Below are positions 13,417-20,278 of a stretch of 21,060 bases of DNA, in pieces. How positions within the stretch are numbered: position 1 is the stretch's first letter; every line of letters starts with the position of its first letter. The stretch is taken from NCBI GenBank assembly GCA_034429275.1, contig DAOUFU010000156.1:1-21060 (forward strand), given 5' to 3'. Origin of the DNA: DAOUFU01 sp034429275. Lineage in GTDB: Bacteria > Chloroflexota > Anaerolineae > Aggregatilineales > Aggregatilineaceae. The position numbers and the translations under genes are program-made. The notes beneath the pieces are model-generated. The model did not search any database. It was not told the DNA's origin and saw only the letters and a program-made list of their open reading frames with translations.

Positions 13417-14586
13417 ATGATGCCCAGCACCGTCTATTGGGGGTCCCCCCACCAGACTCAACTTGACCACAGAGAGACCCTGCCCGCCAAGCTCGACCTG
13501 ATCCTGGAACAGCTCAAGGTCAGCGAGCGGGTGAAAGACCACCGCGTCGCCATCAAGGTGCATCTCGGCGTAGGCATCGGCTATTCGGTGCTGCACCCGG
13601 TGCTGGTGCGGCGCGTTGTGCAGGCTGTGTTGGCCGGCGGCGGCAAGCCGTTTGTGACCGATCTGCCGTGGTGTGTTGAGGGCGCGGCGACGCGCGGCTA
13701 TACGGCGGAGACGCTCGGCTGCCCGATTTATCCCAGCACGGGCCTGGACGACAAGACATTCGTCAGCCGCCCGTTCGAATTCCGCAACGTGACGGAATTT
13801 CACATCGGCACGCCGATTGTCGAGGCGACCTTCCTGATCGACCTGGCGCACGTCAAGGGCCATCCGCAGACGGGTTGGGGCGCGGCGATCAAGAACCTGG
13901 CGCTGGGCTGCATGGACGGCGCGACACGCAGCGCGATGCACGACGTGGTCCACTGGGACCCCAGCTTCTTCAAGGACAAATGCCCGGACGAGGCGACCCG
14001 GATCGCCATCCGCGATTCGTGCCCGTTTGGGGCCATCGTAGATGACAAAGAGGACCCGAATGGGCTGCACCTGCACGATTACAAGTGCAACGGCTGTATG
14101 CGCTGCACGAAGATCGCGCCCGGCGCATTTGGACCGCAGCGCAGCAATCAACTGGCTTTTATGGAAGTGTGCAATATCGCGGCCAAGCTGGTGCTGGATA
14201 CCTTTGAGCCGGAGAACCAGGTGTTCATCAACGTCGCGAACAACGTCACGCCGGTGTGCGACTGCTACGGCATCACCGGGCTGCCGATGCTGCCCGATGT
14301 GGGCGTCTTTGGCTCCAACGACATTGTAGCGGTGGACCAGGCAGCACTCGATATGCTGGGGCAGCACCAGGTGATCGAAGCCAACCTGCCGCGCATGATG
14401 GAGATCGTCACGCGCGAAGGGCACCCGTTCCAGCAGGTGCACGGGCTGTATAAGGACCCGCAGTGGCAGCTTGATCACGCCGAGGCGATGGGCATGGGGA
14501 CGAAGGCGTACACCCTGGTGGATGTCTTCCCGCTCACCGTGCCGGATTTCAAGCAGGATACCTATGTAAGCGCCCAGACCAACTGA
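13417..14586 (+). CDS. DUF362-domain protein with a single 4Fe-4S ferredoxin motif
   Basis: This 389-aa cytoplasmic protein belongs to the DUF362 family, redox proteins of unknown reaction. The DUF362 part covers about residues 35-175 (RVAIKVHLGVG, FVTDLPW, LIDLAHVKGH, GWGAAIKNLALG). A ferredoxin-like insert follows: C202 in DSCPFGAI and C224, C227 and C230 in KCNGCMRC. The next expected Cys is Ala (CTKIAP), so only one cluster can form, from C224/227/230 plus C202. ATGATG at 13417 follows AAGGAG (13406-13411) by 5 nt; the frame stays open far upstream over the esterase, but that part is not coding. The gene is transcribed alone. The electron partner is unknown. Confidence 0.88.
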   Translation: MMPSTVYWGSPHQTQLDHRETLPAKLDLILEQLKVSERVKDHRVAIKVHLGVGIGYSVLHPVLVRRVVQAVLAGGGKPFVTDLPWCVEGAATRGYTAETLGCPIYPSTGLDDKTFVSRPFEFRNVTEFHIGTPIVEATFLIDLAHVKGHPQTGWGAAIKNLALGCMDGATRSAMHDVVHWDPSFFKDKCPDEATRIAIRDSCPFGAIVDDKEDPNGLHLHDYKCNGCMRCTKIAPGAFGPQRSNQLAFMEVCNIAAKLVLDTFEPENQVFINVANNVTPVCDCYGITGLPMLPDVGVFGSNDIVAVDQAALDMLGQHQVIEANLPRMMEIVTREGHPFQQVHGLYKDPQWQLDHAEAMGMGTKAYTLVDVFPLTVPDFKQDTYVSAQTN

Positions 14587-14605
14587 GCGGCACAGGGGGC
14601 GACTC

Positions 14606-14645
14606 GCGCGCGCCGGGGATGGGGAAACTCGTCTCCGGCGCGCGC
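14606..14645. terminator. Strong GC hairpin between convergent genes
   Basis: GCGCGCGCCGG (14606-14616) and CCGGCGCGCGC (14635-14645) form a perfect 11-bp stem that can extend inward by about three pairs. It lies in the 89-nt gap between the convergent DUF362 and methyltransferase genes. Only TGTTT follows on the plus strand, so it may serve both genes as a structural, weakly intrinsic terminator. Confidence 0.55.
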
Positions 14646-14675
14646 TGTTTGGGGGGCAGGGTGATTTCGCGAAGA

Positions 14676-15566
14676 TCAGTCAAGCCAACGAAGGTCGCGC
14701 CCGATTAATAGCTCCGTCTGGTGCAGGTGGTGAGTGTTCTTCATGACAACAGTGCGCATCTCAAAACAATGCTTCTGCGCGAGGTTCTGAATGGCATCTG
14801 AGGGGTCATAGGTCATGACAAAATCCCCGGCCAGGGACCGGGCAAGCGAAAACAATGTCTCATGGTCGAGCGTGTGGTGGGTGTAAAGGCGGCTGCCGGG
14901 GTGCCTGCGAGAAACTGTGTACGGAGGATCGATGAAAAACACGGTACCATGTTGACCCTGAAAAGCACGCATGGTATCCAGTCCATCACCGGAGATAAAA
15001 GTTAGCTGGTGGCGAATGGCGTCAATATCACGGATTCGCCGCGCCAATGTCGCCGGATACCACCGTGAGCCAAGCCCTTTGCCATTTTCTCCCTGCTTGA
15101 TCTGCCCCGCGCCTGGGGCCAGAATGCCGCCCCGGTTGATCCGGTTCTTGAGAATGGTCTGAAATGCGCGCTCACAGCAGGTGAGGGGCGCGCTGTTCAA
15201 TGCCTCGGCCACTGAATCGGGGGTCAGCCGGAATTCCAGGATTCGGGTAGCGAGCTGGTCGGCTTCACCGCGATTGATGATGGTATCCCACACAGCAGCG
15301 ACTTCTGCATCGATTTCGACCAGCGTGACGCGCTCAACCAGGCCGTCGAAAAGCGCGCTCAGCCCTACGATGGCACCGCCCGCAAAAGGCTCGACCAGGT
15401 GGGAGCGTTGGGATATCGGCAGACTCTCCAACCATTGACGGATGCGCGGAACCAACCAGGTCTTTCCGCCAGGATAGCGAAAAGGACTGCGGTGCTGGAC
15501 CGACGCAACGTTGACGATAGTCGGCAGCGGATCTGGCGAGATGCCGGGTAGTGTGAGTTGTTTCAT
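14676..15566 (-). CDS. D12-class adenine-N6 DNA methyltransferase of an R-M system
   Basis: This 296-aa methyltransferase modifies adenine at N6 in a specific DNA site. Motifs appear in alpha-class order: SAM-binding FRYPGGK (29-35), motif I VEPFAGGA (58-65), a target-recognition stretch (about 110-180) and the catalytic DPPY (213-216). Length is near Dam (278 aa), but the intervening region is different. The ATG at 15566 is 7 nt after the stop of the NotI-like endonuclease gene, forming a two-gene operon with endonuclease first. Codon composition looks less GC-rich than neighbouring genes, consistent with horizontal acquisition. The recognition sequence must contain an adenine. Confidence 0.92.
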   Translation of the reverse strand: MKQLTLPGISPDPLPTIVNVASVQHRSPFRYPGGKTWLVPRIRQWLESLPISQRSHLVEPFAGGAIVGLSALFDGLVERVTLVEIDAEVAAVWDTIINRGEADQLATRILEFRLTPDSVAEALNSAPLTCCERAFQTILKNRINRGGILAPGAGQIKQGENGKGLGSRWYPATLARRIRDIDAIRHQLTFISGDGLDTMRAFQGQHGTVFFIDPPYTVSRRHPGSRLYTHHTLDHETLFSLARSLAGDFVMTYDPSDAIQNLAQKHCFEMRTVVMKNTHHLHQTELLIGRDLRWLD

Positions 15567-15573
15567 GGCCTCA

Positions 15574-16455
15574 TTATAACAGGTCGGACAGGGTGGTGGT
15601 ATCTGGGGCGGTGCCGCCTTCCTCGAATTTCTGGTCCAGCTTTTCCTGCAAATCGCTGATGAAATCGCCGATTGAGCCGGGCGCAGGTGTGGCGATTTGG
15701 TCTAGAATCGCATTGAACCGGGTGAACACTGTCTGGACCAGGCTCAAATCATATTCATTACGCGCCGGGTCCAGCACCAGGTCGTAGATGATCCAGCCCA
15801 CATTCGCCTCTTCTGGCGATACGGTTGGCAGCGGCGGCAGCGATTCAAAAAAACTCCGTTGAAGCGCGACTGCCTGCCGCTTGTTCCATGACGCCAGGAT
15901 GCCGCCTTTGTACATAAGCTGCGGTACCAGCCGTTTGCGTGATGACGAAAGATAGTCAGGCCGCGGCGGGGTGGTTCTTTGGGGTATCCCGGCGGATCGA
16001 TACCCTGCCGGGTCGTGCATGAAGTGCTCGTAAGGCCGCCGAACATTGCCCGAAATATAGACTGCCTGGACTTCGAGCGCTCCAAAGTCCAGCACCTGGC
16101 CACGGTCGTCATAGGCTACCAGGACCAGACCGATGTTGCCCGCCGACCTCCCCTCGATATCGTTCAGTCGCACCTCTCCCAACGATGTCCATCGCGTACC
16201 TGGCGCGAAGAAGAACGCCGCTGCGTGCTCTGTGATATGCCAGTCCTGGCGGAAGCGCACCGGGCAGGTGATGACAGGCGTGGCATTGCCGTCAAAGATG
16301 CTGCACACGCCCAGCGGATCGTTGGCTTTGTCTTTTGTACAGTTGGCGATGCGGTTATTGAATGGGCACAGTCTGTTCTGGCGATAACGCCGGGCGCGGT
16401 CGGTTACGTTATCCACCGGGAAGCCGAACACTTCGGCTAATGGCTGTTCGATCAT
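15574..16455 (-). CDS. NotI-like type II restriction endonuclease
   Basis: This 293-aa protein resembles the NotI endonuclease family: FGFPVDN near the start, the LCPF block, TKDKANDPLGVCSI, and TCPVRFR. Four cysteines (C30, C39, C51, C64) match the Cys4 iron site known from NotI. The PD-(D/E)xK-like core has ALEVQAVYISG, where E128 and Q130 correspond to the Glu and Gln of the NotI active site. The upstream Asp is not clear (GNIGLVL where GNID-like would be expected, or D116/D117/D123). ATG at 16455 has AAGGAG at 16462-16467; the longer frame upstream to 16551 is over the neighbouring gene. It is paired with an adenine methyltransferase, so its site differs from the A-free NotI site. Confidence 0.88.
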   Translation of the reverse strand: MIEQPLAEVFGFPVDNVTDRARRYRQNRLCPFNNRIANCTKDKANDPLGVCSIFDGNATPVITCPVRFRQDWHITEHAAAFFFAPGTRWTSLGEVRLNDIEGRSAGNIGLVLVAYDDRGQVLDFGALEVQAVYISGNVRRPYEHFMHDPAGYRSAGIPQRTTPPRPDYLSSSRKRLVPQLMYKGGILASWNKRQAVALQRSFFESLPPLPTVSPEEANVGWIIYDLVLDPARNEYDLSLVQTVFTRFNAILDQIATPAPGSIGDFISDLQEKLDQKFEEGGTAPDTTTLSDLL

Positions 16456-16465
16456 GGTTGACTCC

Positions 16466-17902
16466 TTAACTCGCGCGCTTCCAGGTGCCGCCGACCACGC
16501 GCCAGAGGATCGTCTCGCTGATGGATGGGTCCTCGGCGGAGGGGCTGACATCGACGTAGGCGTAGGTCTGGCCGCTCTGGGTGTCGCGGGCGATGGAGAC
16601 CCGGCGCACGGCAGGGACAGGGCGGACCGCGTAGGTCACATCATTCAGGCGGGCATAGGCGGCAGCTGCGGCGTTGGGATCGTCCAGGTCGTACAGGCCG
16701 AGCATGGCGTCGCGCCCCTCAAACTGGGCGAGGAACTGCATTTCGAGCGCCAGCCGTGCCTGGAAGAAGCCGCGCAAGTCCAGCCCGTTGAGCTGGTCGG
16801 CGCTGATCTGGCTCATGCCCAGGCCGGAGACCGCCAGCAGCGCGTCGTTGATCTGCGCCGCGCCCTGCTGCGCCGTGCTCAGCACGATCATGGGCGCGCC
16901 GGGGCCGTACTGCGCGACCAGTGTCCCCACAAAGCCCGGCTCGGCGGGTGAGGAATCCGACCCGGCCAGCAGAGTCTCGGCCAGCCACCGGGCAGAGTCC
17001 TGGACCAGCCAGGCGGCATCGGTGGCAGCAGGCGGAGCGAAGCCGCCGGTTGCTATGTCTACCAGCCGCGCGGCGACCGTCTCGGCGACCTGGCGCGCCA
17101 GCTCTGGGGCCAGCGCGGTATCGGCGCGGGCGCGGCCCACCAGCGGCGAGGTGATATGCAGCCGCCAGGGATCGTCGGAGGCCCAGGTGACGACGGCGGG
17201 ATACTCGGCCACGATCTCGACGGTCAGCGGCTGGGGCGGCACACATCCCAGCAGCGCACAGCCGCGCACCCACCAGTCGTTGAGCGGATCGGCGAGCGCC
17301 GCTGCCAGCATATGATCCAGCTCGTGGTAGGTGATGGTCACGTTGGCGCGTTTGATCTGCCGTTCCTCGCCCCAGAAGGTCAGATCATCGGGGACGCGCC
17401 GCCAGCCGCCCTGGTTGGTTGGCCCGCCGTCCTCGTAATACCAGTAGAACCAGACCACGTGGTAGGGCACGCCGTCGATGATTTCCTCGACCACTACGCG
17501 CCCGCGCAGGCCGTCGATAGCCGCGTCGATGACGGTGCCCGTCAGCGTGACGCGGTGCTGCTCTTTGAGCGCCTGGTATTCTTCGAAGGCCTGGCTTTGT
17601 TCCTGGAGGAAGGCACTGCTGGTGCTGCGCTGGATCGCCATGTAGCCGGGATAATCGCCCAGGCGGAGGGCGGTGGTCTCGATCTCAACGGTATCGAGCA
17701 GGTCCTGGCGATACTGGGTGTCTGCGCTGCGCAGCCGCCACACGATGGCGAGCACCACCAGGCCGAGCACACAGGTCAGCACGGCGATCAGCAGCAGAAA
17801 CTGGTTGCGGGCACGGATGCGCCGCTGGCGCGCCGAGGGGTCTTCCGTCGCCCGCGTGTTGGTCTGCTCGGATTCGATCTGCCAGTCTAAGCGAATGCCC
17901 AT
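16466..17902 (-). CDS. Membrane-anchored NTF2-like protein with degenerate peptidase-like C-terminal part
   Basis: I do not recognise a named family. The 478-aa protein has a basic N-terminal cytoplasmic tail (ARQRRIRAR), one transmembrane helix (34-55) and an extracellular remainder. Residues about 65-180 have an NTF2/SnoaL-like pattern, with LGDYPGY at the start and WFYWYYEDGG followed by GGWRRVPDD. From 190 on, TYHELDHMLAAAL, GCVPPQPLTVEIV and DIATGG are reminiscent of secreted peptidase-MA-like proteins. HELDH (193-197) formally fits HExxH but without a visible downstream Glu ligand. It ends 10 nt before the endonuclease start, so the R-M genes may share its transcript. It has no obvious connection to restriction. 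Confidence 0.7.
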   Translation of the reverse strand: MGIRLDWQIESEQTNTRATEDPSARQRRIRARNQFLLLIAVLTCVLGLVVLAIVWRLRSADTQYRQDLLDTVEIETTALRLGDYPGYMAIQRSTSSAFLQEQSQAFEEYQALKEQHRVTLTGTVIDAAIDGLRGRVVVEEIIDGVPYHVVWFYWYYEDGGPTNQGGWRRVPDDLTFWGEERQIKRANVTITYHELDHMLAAALADPLNDWWVRGCALLGCVPPQPLTVEIVAEYPAVVTWASDDPWRLHITSPLVGRARADTALAPELARQVAETVAARLVDIATGGFAPPAATDAAWLVQDSARWLAETLLAGSDSSPAEPGFVGTLVAQYGPGAPMIVLSTAQQGAAQINDALLAVSGLGMSQISADQLNGLDLRGFFQARLALEMQFLAQFEGRDAMLGLYDLDDPNAAAAAYARLNDVTYAVRPVPAVRRVSIARDTQSGQTYAYVDVSPSAEDPSISETILWRVVGGTWKRAS

Positions 17903-18036
17903 AGAGTGTTTCTCTCATATCCGGTATACTCCCCCCTGCTGCGTGGGGATTCTATCCCAACCGGGGAGGGAGTCCAAACCCGGCGCGGGCCGGATGAACC
18001 GCCTGTTTAGTTTTTTTCTCATAGGGAGAATTTACG
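17903..18036. promoter_or_regulatory. Divergent promoter region for the NTF2-like and GH3 genes
   Basis: TATACT at 17925-17930 (plus, five of six consensus bases) is the best -10, giving a leader of about 100 nt to the GH3 start. Its -35 is not clear. The GH3 Shine-Dalgarno GGGAGA (18024-18029) has a 7-nt spacer. A T-rich run (18007-18018) precedes it. A GGGAT-TCT-ATCCC small palindrome lies at about 17946-17958. Confidence 0.35.
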
Positions 18037-19935
18037 ATGCGCAAATGGATATATGCGGTGCTGCTGGCCGCGCTGATCGCGGGGCCGGCTCTGGCCGGGC
18101 GACCGGTGCGCGCGCAGGGCGATGACCTGCTGCCCTACCAGGACCCGGAACGCCCTATCGAGGAACGGATTGACGATCTGCTGGCGCGCATGACGCTCGA
18201 CGAAAAGATCGCGCAGATGACCCAGGTGGAAGTGGGCAGCATTGTGCCGACCGACCTGGTCACGCTGGGGATCGGCTCGGTGCTGAGCGGCGGCGATGGC
18301 GACCCGGTGCAGGGCAACGATGCCGTGTACTGGGCGGCGATGACCTCGCAGCTGCAGATGGCTGCCATGCAGTCGCGGCTGGGCATCCCGCTGATCTACG
18401 GCGTGGACGCGGTGCACGGGCACAACAACGTCACGGGCGCGGTGATCTTCCCGCACAACATCGGGCTGGGCGCAGCAGGCGACCCGGACCTGGTGGAGCG
18501 CATTGGCCGGGCGACGGCGGAAGAGATGGCTGCGACCGGCTTGTGGTGGAATTTTGGCCCGACGGTAGCCGTGCCGCAGGATATTCGCTGGGGCCGCACC
18601 TATGAGGGTTTCAGCGAGGATACCGCCCTGGTCAGCACGCTGGGCGCGGCGATGGTGCGCGGCCTGCAGGGCGACGACCTGGCAGACCCGTTCACAGTGG
18701 CGGCGACGGCCAAACACTTTGTCGGCGACGGCGGCACCGCCTGGGGAAGCTCGACCTTTCTGACGGCCCGAATTGACCGGGGCGAGACGGTCGGCGATGA
18801 GGCCGTGCTGCGTGCCGTTCACCTGCCGCCCTATATTGCGGCGCTGGAGGCGGGCGCGCGGGTGGTGATGGCGTCGTTCTCATCGTGGAATGGGCTGGAC
18901 ATGCACGCGCATCACTACTTGCTGACCGATGTGCTCAAGGGCGAATTGGGCTTCACGGGGTTTGTCGTCTCCGATTGGGGCGGCATCGACGATGTGGCTG
19001 CCACCTACAACGAGGCCGTCGCCGCCGCCATCAACGCCGGGATCGATATGGTCATGGTCCCCCAGCAGTACCCGATGTTCATGCAGAGTCTGCGGAAGGC
19101 GGTGGATGAGGGCACAGTCTCCGAGGCGCGCATCGATGACGCGGTGCGCCGCATCCTGCGCGTGAAGTTCGAGCTGGGGCTGTTCGAGCGTCCCTATCCT
19201 AACACCGCGTGGCTGGACCTGGTGGGCAGCGAAGAACACCGGGCGCTGGGCCGCGAGGCGGTGGCCCGGTCTCTGGTGCTGCTCAAGAACGAGAACAACA
19301 CGCTGCCGATCGGCCCTGACCTGCCGGTAGTGCTGGTGGCAGGCAGCGCGGCGGACGACATCGGCATGCAGTGCGGCGGCTGGACCGTCACCTGGCAGGG
19401 CGCACCCGGCGCGGTCACCGAGGGGACGACCATCCTGGAAGGGATCGCGGAGGTGCTGAGTGCCGGATCGGTGCTGGAATATGACGCTGGGGGCAACTTC
19501 GACGATGTGCTGCCCGGCCAGCAGGTGATGGTCGGGATCGCGGTGGTGGGCGAAAAACCGTATGCCGAATGGTTCGGCGATACGCCCGTGCCGCAGTTGA
19601 GCGCAGCGGACAGACAGGCGATCGCCAACCTGCGCGAGCGGGTGAACCGGCTGATCGTGGTGGTGGTGTCGGGCCGCCCGCTGATCATGACCCGTGAGAT
19701 CGAGATGGCCGATGTGGTGGTCGCTGCCTGGCTGCCGGGCACCGAAGGCGCGGGCGTGGCGGATGGCCTGTTCGGCATTACGGCCATCACCGGCAGGCTG
19801 CCCTATACCTGGCCGCGCGAGGCGAGTCAGCTTCCGCAGACGGCCATCCCCGAAGGCGAGGCGCTGTTCCCGTTCGGCTATGGGCTGCGCACCGAGGCGG
19901 TTGATATTTGCTGTTCGGCACGCTTCAAGCACTAG
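18037..19935 (+). CDS. Secreted glycoside hydrolase family 3 beta-glucosidase
   Basis: This 632-aa exported enzyme cleaves terminal beta-glucosyl residues from oligosaccharides by a retaining mechanism. A signal peptide covers residues 1-27 (hydrophobic 6-20, cleavage near VRAQ). The TIM-barrel domain shows GVDAVHGHNN, KHFVGDGG and the nucleophile loop VVSDWGG with D313. The GH3 C-terminal domain follows with LLKNENNTLPI, VLVAGSAADD and LPGTEGAGVADGLFG. Length and the absence of a fibronectin-like tail fit the two-domain type, like cereal exo-beta-glucanases. The catalytic acid/base Glu cannot be placed without a structure. The gene ends in CCSARFKH. No sugar transporter gene is in view. Confidence 0.93.
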   Translation: MRKWIYAVLLAALIAGPALAGRPVRAQGDDLLPYQDPERPIEERIDDLLARMTLDEKIAQMTQVEVGSIVPTDLVTLGIGSVLSGGDGDPVQGNDAVYWAAMTSQLQMAAMQSRLGIPLIYGVDAVHGHNNVTGAVIFPHNIGLGAAGDPDLVERIGRATAEEMAATGLWWNFGPTVAVPQDIRWGRTYEGFSEDTALVSTLGAAMVRGLQGDDLADPFTVAATAKHFVGDGGTAWGSSTFLTARIDRGETVGDEAVLRAVHLPPYIAALEAGARVVMASFSSWNGLDMHAHHYLLTDVLKGELGFTGFVVSDWGGIDDVAATYNEAVAAAINAGIDMVMVPQQYPMFMQSLRKAVDEGTVSEARIDDAVRRILRVKFELGLFERPYPNTAWLDLVGSEEHRALGREAVARSLVLLKNENNTLPIGPDLPVVLVAGSAADDIGMQCGGWTVTWQGAPGAVTEGTTILEGIAEVLSAGSVLEYDAGGNFDDVLPGQQVMVGIAVVGEKPYAEWFGDTPVPQLSAADRQAIANLRERVNRLIVVVVSGRPLIMTREIEMADVVVAAWLPGTEGAGVADGLFGITAITGRLPYTWPREASQLPQTAIPEGEALFPFGYGLRTEAVDICCSARFKH

Positions 19936-19953
19936 TACTACAATCGCAGATCG

Positions 19954-19988
19954 CCCTCACCCTAAATCCCTCCCCCTCAGGGTGAGGG
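19954..19988 (+). terminator. Perfect hairpin after the GH3 gene
   Basis: CCCTCACCCT (19954-19963) and AGGGTGAGGG (19979-19988) form a perfect 10-bp stem around a 15-nt loop, 18 nt after the GH3 stop. ACTTTC follows instead of a U-run. It is probably the first of several stem-loops at the 3' end of this transcript, just upstream of repeat copy C. Confidence 0.5.
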
Positions 19989-20013
19989 ACTTTCAGAGCT
20001 GGCTCCCCGTCTC

Positions 20014-20251
20014 CCTCAGCGAGACGGGGCAATGGGCTGGTTTTCCCTCGCCTGAGGGAGAGGGAACCGGCGTAAGCCGGAAGGGTGAGGGCTTTTTGAA
20101 TGGTTTCTCAGTCGAAAATTTCCGGCTGAGGGGGCGAAGCGGCCCGGTGTTGGCCGCGTGGGGGCGAGGCCAGCCGCGTTCGCCCCTCATGTCCGATCGA
20201 ATTGTTACCGTGCATCAGGCGCAGGCGATGCGCCTCACCCGAAACAATTCC
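20014..20251. repeat. Dispersed intergenic repeat, copy C (composite)
   Basis: Three modules adjoin here. 20014-20104 is nearly identical to the reverse complement of 8228-8318 and ends in GGGCTTTTTG 164 nt after the GH3 stop. 20113-20174 (GAAAATTTCCGG, GCGGCC hairpin, GAGGCCAGCC) matches 5143-5203. 20193-20246 (CCGAT, then TGCATCAGG at 18 nt, GCAGGCGATGCGC) matches copies A and B. The 19936-20278 gap between convergent genes holds nothing else recognisable and no transposase. Modules occur separately elsewhere, so they are independently mobile or independently retained pieces. Confidence 0.7.
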
Positions 20252-20278
20252 TTCGGGTCCGTTCACCCTGCCGAAGTG

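Noticed and set aside
17312..17326. HELDH as a zinc metalloprotease HExxH site in the 478-aa membrane protein
   Set aside because: No third ligand or supporting catalytic region is seen, and the helix resembles non-catalytic stretches of similar secreted proteins; kept only as a note.
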